Below, piece by piece: positions 1 to 6,136 of a DNA stretch of 10,303 nucleotides (within the stretch, counting starts at the first letter, position 1; every line of letters begins with the position of its first letter). The notes beneath the pieces are model-generated. The model saw only the letters and a program-made list of their open reading frames with translations, did no database searches and had not been told where the DNA came from. This DNA is from Ghiorsea sp. (GTDB lineage Bacteria > Pseudomonadota > Zetaproteobacteria > Mariprofundales > Mariprofundaceae), in assembly GCA_027053695.1 (NCBI GenBank), contig JALUHL010000126.1, forward strand, positions 1 through 10,303, written 5' to 3'. Both the position numbers and the translations under genes were made by a program.

Positions 1-125
1 TTGGTATCCACATTGCGTATCGCTTCGCGGATAAATTCGCTGGCATTATTATACATGCCTGTGGCAACTTTATCTTGCACCTGCTTCATCAATTCAGGGG
101 TGAGAGAAATATTCATGGTTGGCAT
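1..125 (-). CDS. ParD-type antitoxin, N-terminal part (runs off the left edge)
   Basis: Forty-one codons of a minus-strand gene are visible; the rest lies outside the window. The start reads MPTMNISLTPELMKQVQDKV and continues with a segment ending SEFIREAIRN. This is the ribbon-helix-helix layout of ParD/CC2985-family antitoxins: a short beta strand (NISL) followed by two helices carrying the SEFIREAIR signature. Such proteins dimerise, bind their own promoter and neutralise a ParE toxin, which is usually encoded just downstream; here that would be outside the window. I chose the ATG at 125 because an AAAGGAG ribosome-binding site lies 7 bases upstream; the ATG at 116 would be too far from it. 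The family call rests on the N-terminal half only. A solitary RHH regulator is the alternative. Confidence 0.8.
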   Translation of the reverse strand, partial: MPTMNISLTPELMKQVQDKVATGMYNNASEFIREAIRNVDT

Positions 126-181
126 TGGTTTTCTCCTTTATTAACATCTTTTGTCAAAAACCATACAAACTTTGCCATATC

Positions 182-202
182 CTGATTGGTTTTGTCAATC
201 AG
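182..202. promoter_or_regulatory. Inverted repeat upstream of the parD-like gene, candidate operator
   Basis: CTGATTG and CAATCAG form a perfect 7-bp inverted repeat with a 7-base spacer, about 57 bases upstream of the antitoxin start. On the minus strand a TTGACA, a good -35 match, overlaps it; I see no convincing -10 at the right distance. A second TTGACAAAA copy lies nearer the gene (minus strand, 149-157). RHH antitoxins commonly repress their own promoter through short palindromes, so an autoregulatory operator is a reasonable inference. The rest of 126-254 shows no gene and no clear terminator for dinB. Confidence 0.4.
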
Positions 203-254
203 TAGTCAAAATAAGCAAGGCACTGTCACCCTAAGCGTAACCGAAGGGTATTAA

Positions 255-1337
255 CTATCGAATCCCCAAACCTAACTGCAACTCATTGTCTTGATGATGC
301 TCTTCCTGCTCAAAGCTACTGATGGTTAGCCCAACCAACCGCACAGGCTGTTTACCTGCTTGGGTATGTTTGAGAAGCTCTGCGGCTAATGGTAAGGCTT
401 GTGCTTGCTCAATGGGTGCAGGCATAGTTTTTGAGCGGGTGACTTGCGTAAAGTCTTTGTATTTCACTTTGATGGTGAGGCGTTTGCCTTTGAGCTTATG
501 TTGATCCAAGCTTGTAAACACTTGCGCTGCCAAGGCTTTGAAGTGTGCTAAAAGTATATCCACATCCAAAATATCCGCTGCAAATGTAGTTTCCTTGCCC
601 AAAGATTTGCGCTCTCTAAAGCTTTTGACTGGGCGCTCATCAATGCCCCTAGCGATGTTGTAGTAATAGCTTGCAGACTTGCCAAAATGCGCTTTCAAAT
701 CAGCCAGTGACCAGGCTTTTAAATCTTTACCTGTATAAATATCCAAGCTGTGCATTTTCTTTTCTGTGGCAGGGCCAATGCCATAAAACTTACCAATCTT
801 TAAGGCTTGTACAAAAGCAGCACCCTGCTCTGGTCGAATCACGTATAATCCATCAGGCTTATCCATGTCCGAGGCAATTTTGGCTAAAAATTTGTTGTAC
901 GATACCCCAGCGGATGCAATTAAACCTGTCTCTTGCTTGATTTCAGCCTTAATCGCTTTGGCAATATCGGTGGCAATACCATTAAACGATGCTGTGTAGC
1001 TCACATCCAAATAAGCTTCATCCAATGATAGTGGCTCAACTTGGGCAGCATAACGCCAAAACACCTCACGAATTTGAGCCGAAGCCTCACGGTATGCAGC
1101 AAAGCGCACAGGTACAAAAATCGCCTCAGGGCAAAGCCGATAAGCTTGCGAGCATGGCATGGCTGAATGAATGCCAAGCTTACGTGCTTCATAGCTACAT
1201 GCCGCCACCACACCGCGAGAATTGGGCTTACCACCCACAATCAGTGGTTTCCCTCTATACTCAGGGTTATCCCGCTGTTCAACCGATGCGAAGAATGCAT
1301 CCATATCGACATGAATAATTTTGCGCTGCTTCGCCAT
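255..1337 (-). CDS. dinB: DNA polymerase IV (Y-family translesion polymerase)
   Basis: This 360-residue protein is a full-length Y-family DNA polymerase of the DinB type, which copies past damaged template bases in the cytoplasm with low fidelity. The N-terminus has IIHVDMDAFFASVE, with metal-binding Asp11 and the likely steric-gate Phe16; the second catalytic pair is Asp106-Glu107 in SLDEAYLDV. The GVSYNKFLAKIASDMDKP segment (about 144-161) is the conserved palm/thumb stretch of the family, and GIGPATEKK (186-194) is the helix-hairpin-helix. The little-finger domain occupies roughly 240-345. The C-terminal QLGLGI resembles the beta-clamp-binding tail of E. coli Pol IV. The gene lies 22 bases downstream of the diguanylate cyclase gene on the same strand and may be cotranscribed. 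No obvious LexA box was seen before it. Its ribosome-binding site is weak and lies in a hairpin (see 1337-1355). It ends in TAG. Confidence 0.97.
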   Translation of the reverse strand: MAKQRKIIHVDMDAFFASVEQRDNPEYRGKPLIVGGKPNSRGVVAACSYEARKLGIHSAMPCSQAYRLCPEAIFVPVRFAAYREASAQIREVFWRYAAQVEPLSLDEAYLDVSYTASFNGIATDIAKAIKAEIKQETGLIASAGVSYNKFLAKIASDMDKPDGLYVIRPEQGAAFVQALKIGKFYGIGPATEKKMHSLDIYTGKDLKAWSLADLKAHFGKSASYYYNIARGIDERPVKSFRERKSLGKETTFAADILDVDILLAHFKALAAQVFTSLDQHKLKGKRLTIKVKYKDFTQVTRSKTMPAPIEQAQALPLAAELLKHTQAGKQPVRLVGLTISSFEQEEHHQDNELQLGLGIR

Positions 1338-1355
1338 AAGGCAAACAGTGCCTTA
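1337..1355 (-). promoter_or_regulatory. Hairpin covering the dinB translation start region
   Basis: TAAGGCA and TGCCTTA form a perfect 7-bp inverted repeat with a 5-base loop in the 22-base gap between the diguanylate cyclase stop and the dinB ATG. On the minus strand the 3' arm includes the A of the dinB start codon, and the 5' arm holds AAGG, the only ribosome-binding-site-like bases before it (about 14 bases from the ATG). No T-run follows, so a classic terminator is unlikely. Formation in the mRNA could limit dinB translation; this is inferred from layout only. Confidence 0.4.
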
Positions 1356-1359
1356 AAAG

Positions 1360-2505
1360 TTAAGAGGATGCCAAAACTGTTCGATTTCGTCCTTGTGCTT
1401 TGGCTTGATATAGTGCTTTATCGGCTGCTTCAATCAGTATGCACTTTTCTTTTGAGTTTGGTGTGCAGGTTGCAATGCCAATGCTTAACGTGACATATTG
1501 AGATACATCTGATGCAGGATGCTTAATTTTTGCCTCGGCTACATGTTTATGCAGCTTATCCATAAACCAGCGTGCGCCTTCTGCATAAGTAACAGGAAGG
1601 ATAAACACAAATTCTTCACCACCATAACGAGCCACAAAATCCGTTTCCCGTTTTAAAATGCCTTGGAGTACTTGAGCGACTTGCTGCAAACACATATCTC
1701 CTGCCTGATGACCTAAGGTATCATTGTATTTCTTGAAAAAATCAATGTCGCAAATCGCAATAGTTAATGGCGTTTTCGCTCGTAAAGCATTATACCATGC
1801 ATTGTTGAATACTTTGTTAAAGCTTCTACGATTATGTAGCAGTGTTAGCTCATCATGGGTTGCCATTTCTTTAAGCTGCTTGATTAACAATAACTCTCTA
1901 CCACGCTGCATAATATTATAATACAGCACACCAATCAGTAGGATAATAAGCAAGGCCAGCCCCACATAGTTGCTTACTTTTTGCGTCTCTCTTTCTTCGC
2001 TAATGAGCTGCATCAGATGTTGTTTCATTCGCTCTGCATCAAATAATATTGCCTCATAATGTCCATTAAATTGCTCATCAGCTCGGCTTCCTGGCAGTGA
2101 AGTTTGTTGGTGTGATAGACGCTTATCCATCAATGACGCTAATATCTTTATAGCTTCGCCAAGCCTTAGAATGCGGTGGTTAAAAGCGCCATCATCAAGC
2201 GGGACATACGTCATGCCATCTTTCTTAGCACCCCATGCCATAGCATGGATAAACCACTGCGCCTCTTTGATATGCTGTAAGACTTGCTGCATATCAATAT
2301 GATTATCACCCACCATCAGTTCTTCAAACAACAAGTGAGCCTTAGTTAATTCAAGTTGGATTTCCATGGATGCATCAACCAAAGGAGCATGCACATCAGC
2401 GATACGATGTGCAACATTCATCGAATAAACCGCTACGCTAATGATTAAAGCTGAAGCCATCAGAAAGAGAATGGAAAAGGTATATTGTCGCGTAGAAGCC
2501 AGCAT
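1360..2505 (-). CDS. Membrane-bound diguanylate cyclase with periplasmic sensor region
   Basis: This 381-residue protein makes cyclic di-GMP from two GTP. A hydrophobic segment at about 8-29 and another at about 178-197 bracket a predicted periplasmic region of about 150 residues, which I do not recognise; it is largely helical in look. A short linker (about 198-212) leads to the GGDEF domain, which opens with the usual DELTLLHNRRSF stretch (218-229). The active site is RYGGEEF (GGEEF at 295-299), with DIDFFKKYND (253-262) supplying the metal-binding and substrate residues. RETD at 286-289, five residues before GGEEF, is an intact product-inhibition site. No EAL or HD-GYP domain is present. 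The gene lies between the small ATPase-like gene (40 bases upstream) and dinB (22 bases downstream), all on the minus strand. No strong ribosome-binding site precedes the ATG. The signal sensed is unknown. Confidence 0.93.
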   Translation of the reverse strand: MLASTRQYTFSILFLMASALIISVAVYSMNVAHRIADVHAPLVDASMEIQLELTKAHLLFEELMVGDNHIDMQQVLQHIKEAQWFIHAMAWGAKKDGMTYVPLDDGAFNHRILRLGEAIKILASLMDKRLSHQQTSLPGSRADEQFNGHYEAILFDAERMKQHLMQLISEERETQKVSNYVGLALLIILLIGVLYYNIMQRGRELLLIKQLKEMATHDELTLLHNRRSFNKVFNNAWYNALRAKTPLTIAICDIDFFKKYNDTLGHQAGDMCLQQVAQVLQGILKRETDFVARYGGEEFVFILPVTYAEGARWFMDKLHKHVAEAKIKHPASDVSQYVTLSIGIATCTPNSKEKCILIEAADKALYQAKAQGRNRTVLASS

Positions 2506-2545
2506 GATATTTGCGTATGAGCATATCTAATGCCAACAAAATTTA

Positions 2546-2926
2546 TTAATCCATTTTCATGGGAAGCTCAAGATATTGAGCCTGCTGATTCAAAGCATGA
2601 TTTTCATGTTCTAAAACATATAATAAAGTCATATTTTTGCTTAATCTCAAATGTTGAAGCGCATGCTTATGTTCTTCTTTTATATATTCAATATTATGAA
2701 TAATAACAATAATTTGACCATTTAAACTTAAAGTATCATCAAGCCATGTTTGCCATATATTTTGCTCGCGTTTGAGGTCAATTTTCCGCACGACAACATC
2801 ACCAAGCAAGGTTTCTAAATCCAACAAGGTTTGCCTGCGCCCTCGCCCATGTGGGCTGACCAAATTGACATGGTTGCCTGCCAATAAAGTATCGGCAAGG
2901 GCTTGCGTAAATGCTGGGCGCAGCAT
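2546..2926 (-). CDS. Small protein resembling a degenerate AAA-type P-loop ATPase
   Basis: I do not recognise this 126-residue protein by family. Its order of elements resembles the first half of an AAA/ExeA-like ATPase: a helix (1-16), a strand (HVNLVS, 19-24), then a loop SPHGRGRRQT (24-33) where a Walker A motif would be, but without the Lys-Ser/Thr of GKT/S. After about 40 residues comes a hydrophobic strand IIVIIHNIE (72-80), like Walker B with Asn-Ile-Glu in place of Asp-Glu, and then MTLLYVLEH (99-107), placed like a sensor-1 strand. ATP hydrolysis is therefore doubtful. The gene starts 18 bases after the peptidoglycan-binding-domain gene with no clear ribosome-binding site, which suggests coupled translation. 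The coding sequence is visibly more AT-rich than its neighbours. A P-loop-derived structural or regulatory role is inference. Confidence 0.65.
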   Translation of the reverse strand: MLRPAFTQALADTLLAGNHVNLVSPHGRGRRQTLLDLETLLGDVVVRKIDLKREQNIWQTWLDDTLSLNGQIIVIIHNIEYIKEEHKHALQHLRLSKNMTLLYVLEHENHALNQQAQYLELPMKMD

Positions 2927-2944
2927 GATGAGTATTAACAGACC

Positions 2945-3316
2945 CTAAATGAGGCTGCTAGGCACTGCTCTTTTCCTTTCAACATCCCACTCTTCTTGCG
3001 TAAACACATCCTTTTGAATGAGCAAACGAATCAAAGCATCCAGCTCTTGTTGATTGATAGGCAATGCTTTGCTTTCAAGCGCAGGCATTTCAGCACTTGC
3101 TTGTGGCGCTCCGCCTTGCAGCATAGACATCAAATCATCATCAACATGCCCTGTAGGCGCTAAATTTTGCTGCTTCTGATAGCTTTTCACTGCGTCACGG
3201 GTATGCACACCAAATAAACCTTTTTGGTCTTCTATGGTGTAACCCATGCGCCGCATAATCTCTTGAAGCTGTGTAATGCTTTTACCACGCATAAAGATTT
3301 TAAGTGTTCTCGCCAT
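2945..3316 (-). CDS. Cytoplasmic protein with a peptidoglycan-binding-type (PG_binding_1) domain
   Basis: This 123-residue protein has a PG_binding_1-like helical repeat at about 14-67: ITQLQEIMRRMGY, then GLFGVHTRDAVKSYQKQQNL, then TGHVDDDLMSML. This matches the family pattern of a first helix, a G-x-(F/Y)-G-x-x-T-x-x-A-V loop and helix, and a final helix. A flexible stretch (68-88) leads to a C-terminal helical hairpin, ELDALIRLLIQKDVFTQEEW (91-110). There is no signal peptide, membrane segment or catalytic domain, which is unusual for a cell-wall-binding module. I chose the ATG at 3316 because GGGG lies 6 bases before it; a TTG at 3322 would directly abut that site. It is the first gene of a possible minus-strand operon with the ATPase-like gene, the diguanylate cyclase gene and dinB. 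ExeA/GspA-type proteins combine an AAA domain with this fold, so these two genes may be a split relative. Confidence 0.75.
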   Translation of the reverse strand: MARTLKIFMRGKSITQLQEIMRRMGYTIEDQKGLFGVHTRDAVKSYQKQQNLAPTGHVDDDLMSMLQGGAPQASAEMPALESKALPINQQELDALIRLLIQKDVFTQEEWDVERKRAVPSSLI

Positions 3317-3376
3317 CGTCAACCCCAGTACTGCTTCTATCTTTTGCCAAAGCTAACGTGAAAAGAGTTGAAAATG

Positions 3377-3389
3377 TAGCTTTAAGCTA
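3377..3389. promoter_or_regulatory. Palindrome in the divergent intergenic before the VF530 gene
   Basis: TAGCTT and AAGCTA, separated by one base, form a 13-base palindrome in the 86-base region (3317-3402) that must hold the start signals for both the peptidoglycan-binding gene (minus) and the VF530 gene (plus). It lies 13 bases before the VF530 start codon, so a bound regulator or an mRNA hairpin there could affect that gene. I could not assign convincing sigma-70 promoters on either strand. Function is unproven. Confidence 0.25.
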
Positions 3390-3402
3390 TGAGAATAGCC
3401 CT

Positions 3403-3681
3403 ATGCATACATCATCCACAGACCCACTTCACGGCGTGACCTTGAAAATGATGCTTGAGGCCTTAGTATCTTATTATGGCTGGGGTGAAATGGGCATCTA
3501 TGTCAAAATACGCTGCTTTAATATGAACCCATCCATCAAGTCCAGCCTTGCATTCTTGCGCAAAACGCCTTGGGCACGGACTAAGGTAGAGCAATTATAT
3601 CAAACCATGTTGGATGAGAAGCATGGTGTGGCTCAAGAGCCTGTAAAAAAATCAAACAGCCCTTGGCCAGATGTCGATTAA
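3403..3681 (+). CDS. VF530 family (DUF2132) putative DNA-binding protein
   Basis: This 92-residue protein matches the VF530/DUF2132 family along most of its length. The signature runs from DPLHGVTLKMMLEALVSYYG (7-26) through IRCFNMNPSIKSSLAFLRKT (36-55) to PWARTKVEQLY (56-66). The family is a compact helical domain of about 75 residues, annotated as DNA-binding on structural grounds; its target and role are not known. A polar tail (about 71-92) follows. I chose the ATG at 3403 because the family match begins right after it; the open frame extends upstream to 3304, but that part has no family resemblance and overlaps the divergent gene's start. GAG about 9 bases before the ATG is a weak ribosome-binding site. 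The stop codon overlaps that of rluE on the other strand. Confidence 0.88.
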   Translation: MHTSSTDPLHGVTLKMMLEALVSYYGWGEMGIYVKIRCFNMNPSIKSSLAFLRKTPWARTKVEQLYQTMLDEKHGVAQEPVKKSNSPWPDVD

Positions 3682-4283
3682 CGCCTGCGTCTAGCTCTGC
3701 TTTGCTGCTTTGCCACATGCTTAGGAAACTTTTCCTTTAATGCCGCTTCCTCCACTTCTTTATATGTTCCAATGCTCAAACCATGCAATGTAATATTGCC
3801 AATAGCATAACGAATTAGGCGAAGTGTGGGAAAGCCCACCGCCGCTGTCATGCGCCGCACCTGCCTGTTTTTCCCCTCTGTAATCTGCAAGGATAACCAT
3901 GAGGTTGGGATATTGGCGCGAAAGCGTACGGGTGGGTCTCTCTCCCATAAATCTTTCGGCTCTGCCATACGCTTGGCTTGAGCGGGTTGGGTCTTACCGT
4001 CTTTAAGTACAACGCCTGATTGCAACTGAGCTATGGCATCATCTGTGATATCGCCATCCACTTGCACCCAATAGGTTTTGGCAAGTTTATGCTTGGGGTG
4101 AGATATTTGATGCTGAAGCTGCCCATCATCGGTGAGCAGCAGCAGACCCTCACTATCACGATCTAAACGCCCTGCCGCGTACACATCTTTGATATCCACA
4201 AAATCAGCCAAAGTTTGCTTACCTAGCTGCGGGCTAAACTGGCAAAGCACATCAAAAGGTTTATTCAAAGCAATCGTAGTCAT
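3678..4283 (-). CDS. rluE: Ribosomal large subunit pseudouridine synthase E (RsuA/RluB/E/F family)
   Basis: This 201-residue enzyme converts a specific uridine in 23S rRNA to pseudouridine (position 2457 in E. coli for RluE). The catalytic motif is GRLDRDSEGLLLLT, with Asp41 as the nucleophile. Other family blocks are ALNKPFDVLCQF (5-16), the central WERDPPVRFRANIPTSWL (113-130), and EGKNRQVRRMTAAVGFPTLR (136-155). The YAAGRLDRDSEG and IPTSWL blocks match RluE more closely than RsuA, RluB or RluF, and there is no N-terminal S4 domain, as expected for RluE. A strongly basic tail ends in four arginines. The gene is divergent from the MmcQ-like gene (45 bases apart) and convergent with the VF530 gene, sharing TTAA at the stops. 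The ribosome-binding site is weak. Exact target uridine is inferred from similarity. Confidence 0.93.
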   Translation of the reverse strand: MTTIALNKPFDVLCQFSPQLGKQTLADFVDIKDVYAAGRLDRDSEGLLLLTDDGQLQHQISHPKHKLAKTYWVQVDGDITDDAIAQLQSGVVLKDGKTQPAQAKRMAEPKDLWERDPPVRFRANIPTSWLSLQITEGKNRQVRRMTAAVGFPTLRLIRYAIGNITLHGLSIGTYKEVEEAALKEKFPKHVAKQQSRARRRR

Positions 4284-4294
4284 ACGCCAACACT

Positions 4295-4307
4295 AGGCAT
4301 TTTGCCT
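4295..4307. promoter_or_regulatory. Inverted repeat in the rluE / MmcQ-like divergent intergenic
   Basis: AGGCA and TGCCT, separated by TTT, form a perfect 5-bp inverted repeat in the only 45 bases (4284-4328) between two divergent start codons. TTAAAT just to its right could serve as a -10 for the plus-strand cluster, but no matching -35 is clear. Promoters for one or both genes may lie inside the opposite coding region. The short arms make chance a real possibility. Confidence 0.25.
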
Positions 4308-4328
4308 TAAATATGGAAAGCTATCCCT

Positions 4329-4688
4329 ATGTTGTTTGAGCCTAACCCTGATATTGAAGCTTATGTGCTTGCCAAAAAAGGCGCTGAAAAAAGCTATCCT
4401 TTTGGTGAAGATGTGGCGGTGTATAAGGTGAAAAATAAGATGTTTGCGCTGATGGGCAGCATTGGCATTAACTTAAAATGCGACCCTGATGAGGCCATTA
4501 TTTATAGGCAAATGTTTGATGGAGTTACACCCGCCTACCATATGAACAAAGAGCATTGGAATAGTGTGGCACTGGATAGCGATGTGCCCGAAGATTTAAT
4601 CCATAAAATGATTGATGATTCATATCATCTTATCGTGGCTAAGCTACCCAAGAAAGATAGGGAGCGAATCTTGGGCAGATTCACTTGA
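4329..4688 (+). CDS. MmcQ/YjbR family protein
   Basis: This 119-residue cytoplasmic protein belongs to the MmcQ/YjbR (DUF419) family, small alpha/beta proteins with a DNA-binding-like fold whose cellular role is unsettled. Family features seen are GAEKSYPFGEDVAVYKVKNK (18-37), the KMFALMGSIGINLKCDP strand pair (37-53), the HMNKEHWNSVALDSDVPED block (71-89) and the C-terminal LIHKMIDDSYHLIVAKLPKK (90-109). Length is normal and no segment is missing. GGAAAG lies 8 bases before the ATG. It is the first gene of a plus-strand cluster: the DUF1499 gene starts 10 bases after its stop, with the ribosome-binding site spanning the stop codon, so cotranscription is likely. I infer no specific function from the neighbours. 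Confidence 0.9.
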   Translation: MLFEPNPDIEAYVLAKKGAEKSYPFGEDVAVYKVKNKMFALMGSIGINLKCDPDEAIIYRQMFDGVTPAYHMNKEHWNSVALDSDVPEDLIHKMIDDSYHLIVAKLPKKDRERILGRFT

Positions 4689-4698
4689 GAGGCATCAT

Positions 4699-5148
4699 AT
4701 GAAAACAGCATTATTTTCACTTGGAGCATTGGCGTTACTCGGTTTCATCGTTTACATAACCATGGCAATCATGTCGCAAAAAGCTCCCGACACACTGGGT
4801 TTGAAAGACGATAAACTTGCCCCCTGCCCCGATTCGCCCAACTGCGTATGCAGCGAACAGGTTCAAGCCAGCGATGAAAAGCATTTTATTCAAGCCATCC
4901 AAGCAGACAAAGCGTTGTGGGCTAAGTTTAAAGCCATCATCCAAGCGCAAGGTGCTGAAATCGTCACCGATGATGGCAACTATGTTCACGCCACCTTTAG
5001 CACACCTGTATTTCATTATGTGGATGATGTGGAGCTGCGCTTTGATGAAGCTGCTGGGCTTATCCATATCCGCTCGGCATCGCGTATAGGCAGGTCAGAC
5101 TTTGGGGTCAACCGAACCCGTGTAGAAAAACTCAAACAAGCTTTATGA
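4699..5148 (+). CDS. DUF1499 family membrane-anchored protein
   Basis: This 149-residue protein has one hydrophobic segment at about 4-25, then a soluble domain with the DUF1499 signature. LAPCPDSPNCVCSEQ (40-54) is the conserved entry motif; the later blocks are VDDVELRFDE and the C-terminal HIRSASRIGRSDFGVNRTRV. The first segment could be an N-terminal membrane anchor or an uncleaved signal; no lipobox is evident. The role of the family is unknown. Three cysteines (43, 49, 51) cluster in the entry motif. I chose the ATG at 4699 because GAGAGG lies 6 bases upstream; the longer open frame from 4612 overlaps the MmcQ-like gene and lacks family similarity before residue 1. The stop overlaps the cutA start in ATGA, so the two are translationally coupled. 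Confidence 0.9.
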   Translation: MKTALFSLGALALLGFIVYITMAIMSQKAPDTLGLKDDKLAPCPDSPNCVCSEQVQASDEKHFIQAIQADKALWAKFKAIIQAQGAEIVTDDGNYVHATFSTPVFHYVDDVELRFDEAAGLIHIRSASRIGRSDFGVNRTRVEKLKQAL

Positions 5149-5459
5149 TTATCATTCTCACCAGCTTAGATGATAAAACCAAAGCTGAAAGCATAGCACA
5201 GGCCTTGGTTGAGCAAAAGCTTGCTGCTTGTGTGCAAATATCAGCGCAAGGCACTTCTGTATATCAATGGCAAGGTAAGCTTTACAAGGATAAAGAGTAT
5301 TATTTATCCATCAAAACGGATGAAGCACATCAAGATAAAGTTATTGCATGGCTAGAAGCCAACCACCCTTACGATACACCCGAAATCATCAGCTTCAATG
5401 CAAAAGCCAGCGCTGAATATCAGCACTGGCTTGAATCATCTTTATCTAATGCAGATTAG
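5145..5459 (+). CDS. cutA: Divalent-cation tolerance protein CutA
   Basis: This 104-residue protein is a full-length CutA1, a small ferredoxin-like protein that forms very stable trimers and was linked to copper and divalent-metal tolerance in E. coli; its biochemical activity remains unclear. Family hallmarks are the ILTSLDD start, KAESIAQALVEQKLAACVQI (13-32), YQWQGKLYKDKEYYLSIKT (40-58) and NHPYDTPEIISF (73-84). Cys29 sits in the conserved AACV position. There is no signal peptide, so it is cytoplasmic. Its ATG overlaps the DUF1499 stop (ATGA) and has no good ribosome-binding site of its own, which points to translational coupling. It is the last gene of the three-gene cluster and ends in TAG. 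Confidence 0.95.
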   Translation: MIIILTSLDDKTKAESIAQALVEQKLAACVQISAQGTSVYQWQGKLYKDKEYYLSIKTDEAHQDKVIAWLEANHPYDTPEIISFNAKASAEYQHWLESSLSNAD

Positions 5460-5486
5460 GTTATTGATTAGATTTTTGTTGGCTGG

Positions 5487-5518
5487 TTAGGCAAAAGCGC
5501 ACAGCTTACTTTTGCTAA
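5487..5518 (+). terminator. Stem-loop after cutA, possible weak terminator
   Basis: In the 101-base gap between the convergent cutA and phnA-like genes, TTAG-CAAAAG pairs with CTTTTG-CTAA (10 pairs, one bulged G, 11-base loop). The nearest plus-strand T-run is only four bases and begins nine bases later, so this is a weak intrinsic terminator at best. The stem is AT-rich. A competing hairpin (GCTTA 5504-5508 with TAAGC 5516-5520) and a second stem (CACTTTT 5524-5530 with AAAAGTG 5548-5554) lie in the same gap and could serve the minus-strand gene. No gene is seen in this gap. Confidence 0.35.
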
Positions 5519-5560
5519 GCGAGCACTTTTAACAAAGGCAGCGAACAAAAAGTGAATCAA

Positions 5561-6124
5561 TTAAGTTTTCTTGGTGAACTCGGTTAAGATAACTAAAGTT
5601 TGTCCGTTTACTTTACCTTCAATATGCGCTTCATTATCTAACACCAAACGGATATTACGCACTGCTGTACCACGTTTTGCGGTAAAACCAGCACCTTTTA
5701 CATTCAAATCTTTAATCAAGACAACAGAATCACCAGCTTCTAAGACCACACCATTGCTATCACGGTGTACCAAAGCATTTTCATCGGCTAAACCAGCTTC
5801 AGCCCAAGCTTTCACATCATCTTCCAAATACATCATATCCAATAAATCTTGCGGCCAGCCTTCGCCTTTGAGTTGGTTCAGCATACGATAAGCCACCACT
5901 TTCACAGCATCCACTTCGCTCCACATGCTATCATTCAAGCAACGCCAATGATTGGCATTGACCGCAGATTCATCTTCTAGCTGGGTTTTGCATGTTTCAC
6001 AGGCATAAATCGCTGCATCAGCGCCTTCAACAGGGCTGGATGGCACTTCATACACACTCAAACCCTCTGTTGCACCACAAAGCTCACATTGATTACCGCT
6101 GCGTTGTTCTAATACTGATTCCAT
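5561..6124 (-). CDS. PhnA/YjdM family zinc-ribbon protein
   Basis: This 187-residue protein has an N-terminal zinc ribbon (C13-x2-C16 and C42-x2-C45) and a C-terminal PhnA domain at about 118-187, recognisable from DSNGVVLEAGDSVVLIKDLN, the KGAGFTAKRGTAVRNIRLV stretch and a final LTEFTKK. E. coli YjdM has the same two modules in about 111 residues; here an acidic, tryptophan-containing insert (about 50-117) separates them, as in the longer form of the family. Despite the old name, this is not the phosphonoacetate hydrolase called PhnA, and no other phosphonate gene is nearby. The role is unknown. AAAGGA lies 8 bases before the ATG and overlaps the end of the upstream membrane zinc-ribbon gene (12-base gap), so the two are probably cotranscribed. 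Stop is TAA. Confidence 0.9.
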   Translation of the reverse strand: MESVLEQRSGNQCELCGATEGLSVYEVPSSPVEGADAAIYACETCKTQLEDESAVNANHWRCLNDSMWSEVDAVKVVAYRMLNQLKGEGWPQDLLDMMYLEDDVKAWAEAGLADENALVHRDSNGVVLEAGDSVVLIKDLNVKGAGFTAKRGTAVRNIRLVLDNEAHIEGKVNGQTLVILTEFTKKT

Positions 6125-6136
6125 GTTTTATATCCT

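Noticed and set aside
989..1318. Long plus-strand frames opposite dinB, mutL and ccp
   Set aside because: They are shadows on the opposite strand of genes with clear family motifs and have no start signals or recognisable domains.
217..1354. AAGGCACTGT (217-226) and ACAGTGCCTT (1345-1354) as inverted repeats flanking dinB, suggesting a mobile unit
   Set aside because: A 10-base match is expected many times by chance in 10 kb; there is no transposase or target duplication, and the right copy is explained by the local hairpin.
3304..3402. Upstream extension of the VF530 gene from 3304
   Set aside because: No family similarity in the extra 33 codons and it overlaps the divergent gene's start; the ATG at 3403 fits the family.
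5472..5555. Short open frame reading GKSAQLTFAKRALLTKAANK before a TGA
   Set aside because: Only 27 codons, no ATG or GTG start and no ribosome-binding site; the inverted repeats explain the sequence better.
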